From contig NC_079501.1 of the NCBI RefSeq assembly GCF_030052815.1, positions 85,631,849 to 85,695,848 on the forward strand: a DNA stretch of 64,000 nt. The letters are read 5' to 3'. The notes under the pieces are model-generated. The model was not told the DNA's origin, ran no database searches, and saw only the letters and a program-made list of their open reading frames with translations. The position numbers and the translations under genes are program-made. This document shows, piece after piece, positions 37,346 through 48,492 of this stretch (its first letter is position 1; every line of letters begins with the position of its first letter). Source of the DNA: Hevea brasiliensis. Lineage: Eukaryota > Streptophyta > Magnoliopsida > Malpighiales > Euphorbiaceae.

Positions 37346-39924
37346 ATAATGACATCATTTAAAATTATTCAACCAATGGGAAATTAACAAGTTTTATTAA
37401 GGGATAAGAGAGATATAAAATTAGACTAAATAACAAAAAGAAAGTATCATCTTCCTTCCTTTTTAGCCATGGCCGAAACTCCCATTTCCATTCTCTCTTC
37501 CATATATATATATATATATTTTTTAACTTGATTTCCATGCTTTCCTCACCCCAAAACCCTAAGTCACCTTCACTAAAACTCATCCACACACCCTAAGGAA
37601 GCTCTAGGCAGCCACAAAGAGGAGAAATTTTGGAGTTTTCACAAGTTCAATAAGTTGATCAAAGAGGTTAGTGCTTAATCTCCTTATCTCTCTTCTTTAT
37701 TCTTGATTTGGACTTAAGAAGAGTTGAATTTTGCATGAAATAAAAAGGAAATGACAACTTATTGAGGAAGTGAATTTTGGCAGCCATGGATTAATTGGAG
37801 TTTGATGCTTTTTATGGATGTAAACTAGTTTAGTGATGATGTTTAATGAGTTGTTATGTATTGAAAGTTGCATGGATTGAGTATGCTTGACCTTGAATCT
37901 TGATTTAGGGTTTTAACTTAACTATTTGGGGATTTTGTGAAATTGTGTGAAATTAACCAAATTGAGATTGATTAATGATATTTAAAAGTGCTATGAATGA
38001 CAAATTGTAGTTTGGGTGTAAGGAGGAATGAATATTGGGAGTGCTTGTTCTTTATAGGAAATTCAGACCTGAGTCTAGAGTACTATTAGAGTCATAACTA
38101 AATTTATGTGACTCCAATTAGTATAAGGCCAATTGGAGGTGAAATTAGACTCAAAATGTCCCATTTTTTCATGAAGAAACCCTACTCAAATTCTGTCCAT
38201 AAGTTTACCAATTTTCTAGTCCAATCCGAATATCCAAACACTGAACCCAGAAAAGTGTCTAACATGTTCATTTAGCCATAACTCTATCTAAACAGGTCCA
38301 AATGATCTAAATTTTATACCATTAGAAAGATTAGAGATAGGACTACAACTTTCATTGAGAACACCAAGCTCAAAAATGCCTCTAACCAAATGAAATTGCT
38401 GGCCCAAGTTAGATCATCAAACTGACTAGAACCATTCTGCCCAAAATTTCCTGGACATAAGCCTACCCAACCAGTTTTGGAAAAATGGCCATAACTTGGC
38501 CTACAAAATTCAAAATGCAATGAAACCAGTGGAAAATTTTCCATAAGACATAGATCTACAATATTGATCTTTTGACAAAAACCCAGAAACCTAGATAACT
38601 AGGTCAATTGACTAGGTTAAATTAGTATGTAAATTTTGGAAATTTTCTAAGGGATTATTTGACCCCAGAATACTTATTTAGGCATATCTCCCACTAGGAA
38701 ACTTTAATTAGGTTGGGCCATAATGGTATGGAACCCTAAGAAACAGGGCTCCAACTTTGTTTTTGACATTGTCTTCAAATTATGAACATAAGAACCCTAA
38801 AATAGAGGTTAAAGCTACTAACCTAAACCTGGACCCTGAAGACACAAGGTACTGGAGTCTAGGCCAATTAAATTGTTATAACTAATTCTACAAAACTTGG
38901 AAAATTGTAATTAAAATTTCTAAGTGAACATAAGAATAGGGCAACAAATTATATGAAGAACATTAAGTCTAAAAGTAACTATAACATGTCCAATTAAATT
39001 GGTAAAGTGTAATGCCAAAATCCGCCTAATTAAAGAGATAGAATTAGGAAATGAACCAGTTATGGTTATTTGACCATAACTTGAGCTACAAAACTTCAAA
39101 TAAAGTGATTCAAAAAGGAAATTAAACTAGATACATAAAGGAACGACTTTCGTGAAGAAAGTTTAGCCAAATTCTCACTTTAGCATAGACAATTAGAATA
39201 GTAAACATAGGACATAAAAACTGAAAATTTGGAAATACTTTTAGGAGGCTTTGAATTGCAATTGGCAATCAATGCCAAAAAATTTAGGACCCAAAATGTG
39301 AGTTCTTAGTGCAATTAGAATTAATATACCTATTATATATGAAAAAGTCAATATTTTGAATAAATAATAATGTGAATAGTAACCCCAATGATATAGGAAA
39401 TGGTATACTAAATTAGAAAAACTATTAGGATGATTAATATAGATAATATGATTTATGAATTTAAATTCTTGAAGTTGAGTGACTCTAGGATTTAAGAAAA
39501 ATTTAGTTAAATTTGAAATCCATGAAATGTTCATGGATTACTTGGAATATGAATGATAATTTATATGCATAGTATAATGAATAAATGAATATATGAATGA
39601 GACTTTAGTTCTCATTATTGGAGAAAGGATAAGGAAAAATGCTTTGAGTACAATTACTCATAAAAATAATTGTTATAAATTGTGATCAATATGAATGACA
39701 TAATGAATGAATAATGATGAATGCATAATTTAGGTAGAATTGTATTTTAGGCATTTATACTTCTGCTAGGAATAAAAATTGAAATGTTATAAATTATAAT
39801 TGGAACTTGTAATGAAATAATAAAACAAAATATATTAACATTTAATGGTATTTATGTGCCCATGTATTGCCTAGACACGTGTGTCAGATTGGATAGATTG
39901 GCATGCCAATAGGGTATTGTTTTA

Positions 39925-40050
39925 GCAGTATTGCGTAAGGCTTTATGCCTGTATTTATGGCTTTATGCCCGCATTCATGGCTTATATGCCTGATTATCTA
40001 TTATCATGGCTTTTAGCCATACTGTTTTCATGTCTTTTTGCCATATTGAT
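39925..40050 (+). repeat. Degenerate minisatellite in the LTR
   Basis: About five imperfect copies of a 20-26 base motif built on atggctttatgcc (aaggctttatgcctgtattt, atggctttatgcccgcattc, atggcttatatgcctg, atggcttttagccat, atgtctttttgccat). It creates a chance open frame encoding hydrophobic residues, which is not taken as a gene. Confidence 0.65.
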
Positions 40051-41242
40051 TGCATGCGTGGTTGATGTACTAAGCTTACACGTCTCATGGTATGACGGCC
40101 TGAGACACTGTGGTATCCAGTGCCCACGACTCGTTATGCAGTTTAGTGAACCTGTCATAGGTTACTTGGGCAGTGAAATAAATTAAGAATATTAGAAAAT
40201 CAAAATATTAGAAATTAAATAAACGAGTTAGAAAGATCTGAAATAAATTAGATTAGCTCTAAGAAACTTATTTATTTGAAAGACCCAAAATGAACTAGAT
40301 TAATATTAAAATTTATCTATTATGAAATAACTCTAAGAATTTTAATTATTATGAAATGATCTGAGATAACCGAGGAAATATTGAGAAAGCGATAAAAAAA
40401 AAGATTAGCAAAGAAATTATAACTTCAATAAAAATTACAAATACACTTTTTCCCAATAACATAAAGTTAAGAATAATATTCTTAGAATTTTATGGGGATT
40501 GTATATTATTACTATGAATTTAGTAATTAAGCGCTTCTGAAGAGGAATAAATTAGAACAAAAGAGAGTCGATACCATAAGTATTATATTAAATTAGATTA
40601 AATTCTAGAGTATCCAAATTATGATTCATTTCTTTCTTTATTTGTATATATTATTTTCTTATTATATTATTGCACCACTAAGCAGCAATGTTTAGCGCGA
40701 TGGATTGTTTCTTTCACGCAGGTACTGAAGATAAAACCTAGTGGATAGTTAACTAGGATTTTTGGAGTCTAGATCTGTAGAAGTGTCAGAAGTGTTCAAG
40801 GTTGTCACCTCCTCATCAATGCATGTAGATAAGGCTCACATTAAGCATATCATGTATTTTGTGCATTATAATTAGTTATTACGTTGAAATGTAAATTATG
40901 GAATTGTAATTAATTTGTATATTATGTAAATTGTGAATTCATGAAATTAGTTTGAAAATTATATAATTAATGGAAATTTGATAATGTTGATATATGAATT
41001 GAGCATGGAAATGAATTGCAAGAATTGAATGTGAAATGATTATGATGAGCATGGATGAGATTATTATTGGAAATTATTGTTGAAATTTTCAACAGGTGAA
41101 TAGTGAAATGGGCCAAACGATAATATAATAGGGAAAACTCCATCAGTTTCTCCGTCGAAAAATAATTGATATTAAATTCGCTCTTGCATTGAGTGTGACA
41201 TGCCTTGCGCGGCTACACTGTAGACGGGTAAGGGGTGTCACA

Positions 41243-42146
41243 AAGAAGAAGCTAAAAAGGAACAGGAAGAGGAAATAAAGAAGAAAAAGAAGTTACCAGA
41301 GCCATAACAACCTCCTCTACCTTTTCCCCAGAGATTCCAAAAGGCTAAATTGAATAAGTAGTTTGGAATGTTTTAAGAAGTTTTATAGAAACTCTATATT
41401 AACATTCCCTTCACAGAAGCACTTTCTTAGATGCCATCCTATGCAAAGTTCCTTAAAGAAATTATTTCAAAGGAAAGAAGGTTAGAAGACTATGAGACTG
41501 TTGCTCTTACAGAGGAATGCAGTGCCATATTGCAAAACAAGCTACCACTAAAGCTCAAGGATCTAGGAAGCTTCTCCATACTTTGTCTTATTGGCAACAT
41601 GAATATAGACAAGGCACTTTTGTGATCTAGGTGCCTCTATCAAAATGTCAAAAGTTGGATGTAGGAGAACTTAAACCCACAACAATTTCACTGAAATTGG
41701 CTAACTGGTTTGTCAAGTACCCGATTGGCATCCTAGAAAACATCCCCATCAAAGTAGGAAAATTCTTCATTCCTATTGATTTTGTTCTCTTGGAGATGGA
41801 AGAGGATGTCCAAATTCCCATCATCCTGGGAAGACCTTTCTTAACAACTGCCGGAGCTATTATAGATATTAAGAATGGGCGGTTAACTCTCAAGGTAGTA
41901 GATGAAGAAGTCGAATTCAACATGTTTAGGGCAATGAAGCATAAACTTGAACCTGATGAATGCTTAAGGTTTAACATAGTTGACAAGCTAGTTAAAGAGC
42001 ATCTTGAAGATCCTTTCGAAGCATTTACAGTGCATGGCCACACAACAGATAATGAAAACACAGAAATTGTAGTTTGTGCACAATCTTTAAAAGTTAGCCC
42101 ATCCCTACCCTTAGCTCAAGATTTCCAGATGGCTCCTATTCTGTAA
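41243..42146 (+). pseudogene. Athila-like gypsy gag end and aspartic protease fragment
   Basis: 41,243-41,430 is a Lys/Glu-rich linker in broken frame, ending QPPLPFPQRFQKAK-like. 41,431-41,625 gives MPSYAKFLKEIISKERRLED and later GSFSILCLIGNMNIDKALL. A frameshift falls just before the protease motif; read across it, ctttgtgatctaggtgcctctatc encodes DLGAS, the D-x-G active-site signature. 41,631-42,146 continues with IPIILGRPFLTTAGAIIDIK, the hydrophobic flap and ILGRPFL block. These are hallmarks of Athila-type gypsy elements. No RT follows, and the piece ends at a stop before LTR-like DNA. Confidence 0.85.
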
Positions 42147-43315
42147 TTAGACTCGTGTAACTAGCCAAGAATCGTGTAACCTTCTACTCAAATACGAGAT
42201 GTAGTCTTCAAGTTCCAATAAGTTACACAGCCCTGGGCTATGTAGTGACACACGGGCCATGTATCAACTGATAACCAGTTTCCTAATTTGATTCCAGCTC
42301 CAGTTTTTACACTTAGAACAGACTTCTGATGCCTTTGGGACTCTAAAAACCTAACCCTAGAACATTGAATATAAATAGAAGCAGTAGAAAACAGAGAAAG
42401 AGATCCCCATCTTCACACACACATACTCATATACATATATCTTCATCATTCTCTCCAAGCCACCTTGAAGAACAATGCATTAACATCAAAGGGGAGTCCT
42501 CAGCCGAAGTTCTATAAGTTCAAAGCTGCAGAGAATTCTCTTCGGTTCTTTTGTTCTATTTCTTTAGGCTACTTTTATGTTCTTTTGTTTTACTTTTGTT
42601 ATATTTGCTAAACTCACCATGAGTGAGTAGTTTCTTTATTCTAGAATTAGGAGACTAATGCTTATAATCATTATTATGGATAAATATTGAGTTTTATCTA
42701 TTCGATTAGAGTTTTATTCTTTGATTTAATGTTCTGTGCTATTAATGCATACTATGTGCCGGTACTCACTTAGACATGATATAAGATACTAATTGAATAA
42801 CTGAAAGGTGAAGGTTAGTATTGGAAAATTGGAGTATTAAACTTAGGAAATCTGACCTAGAGATAGGCTGAAATCCTTCGTGGAACTCCATAATTAATCA
42901 TAGATCTTAAAGGGCTTTTATTAGGGCTAATCACCAACGAAAGTAGGGTTTAGCTTTAATTAAAATACACCTTAGGTACCTTGAGAGAGGACCTAAGATA
43001 CCTTAGGATTAATTTCCATCAAAGCAACGATCCTTAATCCAATGAATAGACAAGATTGAATCCATAATAAGGTTAAAGTATGAAATCTTAATTATGGAAT
43101 TGTTTTAACAAATTGTTTCATTTTAAGTTCATTGTCCTTTTAGTTTTTAGCACTCAAAATAAATTAGGTTCACTCTCCATTTATTTTCGGTAGCTTAGAC
43201 AAACATAATTGCTGTGTAGTTTAGTGCTTGCTAATTAAGTTCCTCGTGGGATGATACTTTACTCACTACTTTATTACTTGTTAGTGATCCGTGCACTTGC
43301 GGGGTTGTAAAAACC
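42147..43315 (+). mobile_element. Probable LTR of the Athila-like element
   Basis: No reading frame. It contains a TATA-like atataaatag at about 42,369 and a CA-rich leader (cacacacatactcatatac). The terminal stretch, cctcgtgggatgat then gtgatccgtgcacttgcgg at about 43,240-43,305, is characteristic of Athila LTR ends. The exact start is uncertain, and I could not find a second copy in the window to define borders. Its position straight after a protease fragment implies the pol region was deleted. Confidence 0.55.
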
Positions 43316-43464
43316 AAGCAAACACCTGTACCTTGAAAGTGGGTATTTGTATGAAGGTTGAAGAGTGTCCAATTATACGCTAATTAAGTTTTTGGTTATG
43401 TTTCTAATTATGCCTTCTAGTAGATATGTGGTTCAAGTATGAACTAGGTGGAAGCTGGTGGGCC
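43316..43464 (+). other. Spacer with TRIM-like 3' interior
   Basis: Nothing coding. The last part, actaggtggaagctggtggg, matches the purine-rich stretch before LTR B in the chimeric TRIMs, so it is probably the 3' interior of the element whose LTR follows. Confidence 0.45.
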
Positions 43465-43821
43465 TGTGACGACTCGACCTAGGAAAGCAGTCCAATGAGG
43501 GCGAGGAGTGGCATAAGAGAGTAAACTCCTGGCAGGCTTCTAGGATGGCGAGGCTACCTAGGGTAGTGGAATGCGGGGCATAGAAATGAATCAAATTATA
43601 CATTGAAATGGGGGAAACTAATCACAAGAGGCGCCTTTTAGTGGAATGGACTGGAGAGTTAGAAGAACTCTAGGGTTAAGTATGCTCGTTTAAGAGAAAT
43701 CCTAGGTTGGATGACCTCCTGGGAAAGTTCTCCATTCCACCTATAGGACAAAATCGCGAGGCTCTGGATGAGGTGGGCCAAAGCAGATAACTCCTCTAGT
43801 GGTTTGAGCAGGGGTATTACA
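43465..43821 (+). mobile_element. Small LTR of TRIM type (LTR B relative)
   Basis: 357 bp from TGTGACGACTCGACC to GGGGTATTACA. It shares the layout of LTR B in the array (TGTCACGACC...; gggccaaagcggac near the end; gggctgttaca). A 5' partner LTR and matching flank duplication were not found (gggcc left, gatta right). Confidence 0.65.
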
Positions 43822-44064
43822 GATTATAGAGTTTGGTACTGATTGAAGGTTATGTTTTATTAAATGATGATGTTGTATATATAACATGTACAATCTAATC
43901 ATGATAAGGATCAGATATACAGAAGGTATCCTAGCTAAGATATACAAGTGATACACATCAATCATGATAAGGATTAGATGTACTAAAGGTATCCTGGCTA
44001 AGGTATATAAGTAATACACATCTAGATATACATGAAGAGTTATACATTGATACAATCTCTATCA
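43822..44064 (-). mobile_element. 3' LTR of minus-strand copia element (truncated)
   Basis: On the minus strand it starts TGATAGAGATTG directly after the polypurine tract TTGAGGGGGCA (44,065-44,075). It contains a tandem 63-bp duplication (about 43,897-43,960 and 43,961-44,023) with the phrase catgataaggat in each copy. The LTR is short and its far end is obscured by the adjoining TRIM-type LTR. Confidence 0.65.
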
Positions 44065-44075
44065 TGCCCCCTCAA

Positions 44076-44800
44076 TTAGAACCACTTGTGGATCTAACAG
44101 CAAGAAGTGGTCGCAATTGCAAAAATCTTGTTCGAGATACTGCTTTTGTTAGTAAATCTGCTATTTGATCCTTAAAAGAGATGAATTTCACTTGAAGTTC
44201 TTTTTTGGCTACCTTATCACTCATAAAGTGATAATTAACTTCGATGTGCTTTGTTTGTGCATGAAAAATGGGATTGACAGATAAGTAAGTTGCACCAATA
44301 TTGTCACACCATAGGATAGGTATTTATGTCATGGGTTGTCCTATTTCATGAAGAAGAGACTACAACCACATAACCTCTATATTAGCTATTCCAACAGCTC
44401 TATATTATGCCTCTGTTGAAGATTTTGCAATAGTTGGTTGTTTCTTGGTACTCCAAGAAACTAAGTTCTTGCCCATATATATTGTGTAGCTAATAGTAGA
44501 TTTTCGATCATCAATGCTACTTGCCCAATCTGCATCAGAGTACACAGTTAAATTGTGATTAGGAGACTTAGTAATTAAAAGGCCATAACTTCAAGTAGCC
44601 TTCAGGTAACAGAGGATTCGCTTAACTGCTATCTAATGAGGCTCTTTTGGATGTTGTACAAATTGAGATACTTTTTATACAACAAAAGCAACATCTAGAT
44701 GTGTAATTGACAGGTATTGTAGGCCTCCTACTATACTTCTATAGAATTGAGATTCTTGAGCAGGGTCTCCTTGGCTACAACTGAGCTTTGTAGTTAAGCA
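44076..44800 (-). pseudogene. copia RNase H region (3' part of split pol)
   Basis: Minus-strand translation gives copia RNase H blocks: DADWASSIDDRKSTI, then STEAEYRAV-like residues with one stop, WCDNIGATYLS, and HIEVNYHFMSDKV near the 3' end. The catalytic Asp, Glu and Asp contexts are recognisable. Frame is lost in several places. It continues upstream (higher coordinates) after the solo LTR that splits it at 44,801-46,947. Confidence 0.8.
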
Positions 44801-46947
44801 TGTTGGTGTTAATTATGTGTGCCCTAGAGCATACACTAATCTTGTAACTTGTAAATAACATTATAAATATATTAATGGCAATAAACATTTCATTTAAATG
44901 TTGTGTATATTTAATAACGTATTTATTTTAAATTGTCCATTAGCAATATGTTATTTATTTTGTTCTTATGAGATAAGAATATGAGTGACAGAATATATGG
45001 GACATTTGCTATAAATAAGAGTTTACAGCTAAAGGATATTTTGGTAGGCACATTATATCCAAAGAGCTATCACCTCTTTTTATCTCCATTGATCAGTATG
45101 AGATACTAATGTATATGGAATGGTGACTCTCATGCCATCTGATATGAGATATCAAGATAAATATAGTGGGCACTTATGAGATAAGTAGGCCGAACATGTG
45201 ACGTACATATGATATGAACATGGCATTTACTCGAGTCAATAAAATTTCATATGTGTCATACTAGTGCATATAATCCTCAGACCTGAGATGACACAGTTAT
45301 TTCTTATATGGGTGGTTTGAGTTTGATACCACTTATATATCTGTACTATGTATGGATATTTCGGTGTGTGTTGGCTCAGATTGGTCATTTGTTGGGACAG
45401 GTGTACAGTTAAGAGGGGATCTATAGCCTTGAGTAAACAAGGTTAAAAGTCCTATGCGGATTTGAACTGTTCCTGACAAGATTAAGTTCCTGGCTAGGAT
45501 GGATGACTTTGTCAGGAAAGATGTTTCTTGATGGTAAAGTCTTATATGTCAAGAATTAGATTTCAAATGACTGCATAAGATTCCATAATAAGGGGTTTGA
45601 CTCAACCATGACCCTTAATGGGATTGGAACATAATACAAAAGGATTTTAGTGCATGGTGATGTATGATTAAAGGTTCATTTTAAGATATTTCTTATTGCT
45701 AATTGAGTGGCCATGGCATGCTATGCTAGGTGTCAACCATGGTCTATGAGATGCCTAAAATGATTTGGGGAAGTCATTTACGGACTGGAACAGTTCCAAT
45801 GATATTAAGAGTTAATGTCATTTCTCATTACCAGTTAGTAATGAGCCTAGTAAGTCACACACCTACACAGGTTAACCAACAAGTTAACCAACAAGTTAAT
45901 CATGATTTAATTGATTAATTAAAGAGTTTAATTAATTAATTAAATAGATTTGGTTTGCAATAAGATTGCAAAGTCCCTAGCATGACTTGAAACCAAATCT
46001 TGAATAATGGATGTAAATTGAATTTATATTTAAAGAGTTTAAATATGAATTTAATTGTGAAATTAATTAATGGAGATTAATTGATTAATTAATTTATATG
46101 TGATATAAATTAATTTTGAGAGAGAAATTACTATTTTCAATTGAGAACTCAAAATTCAATACAAGGGCAAAATGATAATTTTACATGGTGACACGTGGCA
46201 CCATGAGATGGTGACATGTGGATGTGTGCCATTTGTCTTCCATGTGATGGAAGATGATAGTTGATGATTTAATCTTGCATTGACAGGTGTCATAATGAGA
46301 TTAAGACACATAAAAGCTAGATTAAATTAGAGCTTGACATGTGACACTCTTTTAATGTTTTTGTCTCTTGTATATAAATGCAAGATAAGAAGAAAACTTG
46401 CATCTTCTTCTTCCTCACCATGTTAGATGGCAACAAGGGGAATTCTCTCTTCTAATTTCTTCCATTGATGTTTGAAAGAAAGCTTGTTTCTTTCTTGAAT
46501 AAAAAATTCTAGAAATTGTTTCCAGCCATTTACATCCAATAGAATATCACTAAAAGCAAATACCTTTATTGTTAGTGGTTGGCAAACACCTAAGAGAGGA
46601 TTTGGGTTGCCAAAGGTGATCTTGGTGGTAGCTTGTGGTGGACAAGCTAAAGCAGCCTCAATTAAAGCTCTTGGAGACTACTAAAGGGAATGAGAAGTGT
46701 GATTCTGCGCCTTTGAGGTTAGTCTCCTAAAACCCTCTTTAATTTAGGGTTTGGTAGGTTTAAATGTTAAACCTCAATCCTTGATGGAAAATGAATTCCA
46801 AATGCATGTTAAAAGAATGTTTTGACATGCTTTAAAGAATTAGAGATTGGCTAGGATTATAATACACTTATATGTATGCATGAAACCCTAGAGAAAAATT
46901 TTGAAATCCATTCTCTAAGGCCCTAAACATGCTTCCCAATGCCATCA
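44801..46947 (+). mobile_element. Solo copia LTR, 2,147 bp
   Basis: Begins TGTTGGTGTTAATTATGTG and ends CATGCTTCCCAATGCCATCA, homologous along its length to the 2,064-bp LTR at 54,838-56,901. Shared landmarks include cctagagcata near the start, the agtaagtcacacacctaca zone and the final catgcttccca. TATATAAAT lies at 46371-46379. It interrupts copia pol, whose RT and RNase H halves lie on each side in the opposite orientation. No PBS or coding region is attached. Flanks are aagca and gctgg, so no clean duplication remains. Confidence 0.85.
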
Positions 46948-47830
46948 GCTGGGGTTGATATTCCATTGCAATTCTACATTTTGGCTTTGCATAAGAGGTC
47001 CCAAATATATTTTTGCTAAGTTAGTAAAATGCCAGATGGTGTTGACATGCTTCGACACCAAGAAAATAGTCAAGAGGGCCTAGTTCTTTGACTGTGAATT
47101 TTTCTTTTAAGCACCCAATGATGTGAGTCACAAAGTTGGTGGTGTTGCTTCTGAGCAATATATCATCAACATAAATGAGGCAATATGCTTTAGTTTTACC
47201 ATCATTGTAAATAAATAAGGAATTATCAACACTGGATGTATTGAAATGGAGTTATAAGAGTACTTCTTTAAATTTGGCATACCATTGCCTTGGAGCTTAA
47301 CGTAAGCCATACAAGAACCTCTTGAGTTTTCAAACATGGTTAGGTCATTCTTTGTCATGATACCCTAGTGGTTGCATCATAAGGACATTATCATGTAAAT
47401 CACCAAGAAGAAATGCATTTGACACATCAAACTATTGGATTGGCCAACCATTTGTAATAGCAAGAGAAAGAACCACCCTTATAGTTGCTAGCTTGATTAT
47501 AAGGGAGAAAGTTTCAATAAAATCAGTGCCTGGTCTCTTATGAAACCCTTTGGCAAAAAGTCGGGCCTTGTAGCGATCTAAAGAGCCATCTGCTTTTTGC
47601 TTTACTCTATAAACCCATTTACATCCTATGATGTTTTGGACAGCAGCTGGAGGAACTAACTCCCAAGTTCCTGTCTTCATGAGCCCAGTGATTTCCTCAT
47701 ATATTGCTTTATGCCAAATAGGATCTAATGCAGCATTGCTATAACATGTTGGAGGTTCAGGTAAGGATTTAGTGGTTATTAGAAGCTTTGGTTTTAATGA
47801 ACCAGTTTGGGAACGAGTAATCATTGAGAT
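46948..47830 (-). pseudogene. copia reverse transcriptase (minus strand)
   Basis: 47,432-47,824 encodes the N-terminal part on the minus strand: WHKAIYEEITGLMKTGTWEL, then GCKWVYRVKQKADGSLDRYK and GFHKRPGTDFIETFS. Downstream, FDVSNAFLLGD carries the first catalytic Asp, preceded by a TAG where CAG (Gln) is usual. YVDD follows at 47162-47173, so the catalytic pair is present. Several stops and frame changes make it a pseudogene. The TAG for CAG pattern fits deamination decay. Confidence 0.88.
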
Positions 47831-48054
47831 GAGGAATAGTCACAGAAATAAGCTATAAGGGACATGCCATTATTTTGTGATGTGAGAGGAGAGGTGATAG
47901 GACTTCAGGCAAGAAAATGGGAGGTTAAGGTGTTGACTAGTGAGGATGACACGGGTAAATGGGTACCATAATTCACACTTGGTGGTGTGTGTTAGGAGGT
48001 GTGATGTGATGGGAGACGAGGATGTGAAATTGGTGTGTTGGGGGGTGTGTTTTG

Positions 48055-48492
48055 TCATGGTGCAGGAACATGTAAAGATTTTAACAATGGAGGTGAGCCC
48101 AAAATTCTAGCCGTAGATGTGGACTGAGGGACGGTAGGAGATGTTTGTGATAATTCATGCATGGGTGCGAGAATAGGTGGAAGAAAGATTTGTCCATTAT
48201 CATGAGCAGGAGAACTAGAACTCTTATCAATGTTTGCAAAAAATGGGAATGCTTGTTCAAAATAGACAACATGTCGTGAGATATAAAATTTTCTAGAGAT
48301 ATGATCTAAGTAGATATAACCTTTATGTAATTTACTATACCCCATAAAAACACATAGAGATGAGCGAGGTGCTAATTTATTTTTGTTGCAAGGTTTGAGC
48401 CAAGGATAGCACAAACAACCAAATACTTTTAAATCGGTGTATTTTGGTGATGTGTGAAATAATAGTTCAAAAGGTGTGGATGGTGCAGTATG
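48055..48492 (-). pseudogene. copia integrase C-terminal part (minus strand)
   Basis: The minus-strand frame gives TPFELLFHTSPKYTDLKVFG, CLCYPWLKP, and FMGYSKLHKGYIYLDHISRK. These are the conserved C-terminal integrase blocks that precede the linker to RT. The catalytic core is missing because the chromovirus-like LTR begins at 48,493. The linker at 47,831-48,054 is broken. The rest of this element is not seen further right. Confidence 0.85.

Larger units (their letters stand above)
36536..41242 (+). mobile_element. Long LTR of a chromovirus-like gypsy element (plus strand)
   Basis: Begins TGTAACACTCTCACTTTA and ends ACGGGTAAGGGGTGTCACA. Both ends match, with divergence, the ends of the minus-strand LTRs at 48,493-51,543 and 53,586/54,630. 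Middle parts also align, such as the gccataact phrases at about 38,275 and the cagcaatgtttagcgcgatgg zone at about 40,683. Length is 4.7 kb, 4.3 kb without the TRIM inside. It has no internal region attached on either side, so it is a solo or stranded LTR. The flanking five bases differ (gtagg, aagaa), so an original duplication is not preserved. Confidence 0.75.

Noticed and set aside
39965..40186. Hydrophobic 73-codon frame
   Set aside because: It is produced by the atggctttatgcc minisatellite in a long LTR and has no family resemblance.
41648..42061. Minus-strand 137-codon frame
   Set aside because: It is the antisense of the Athila-like protease fragment, whose plus-strand product is clearly recognised.
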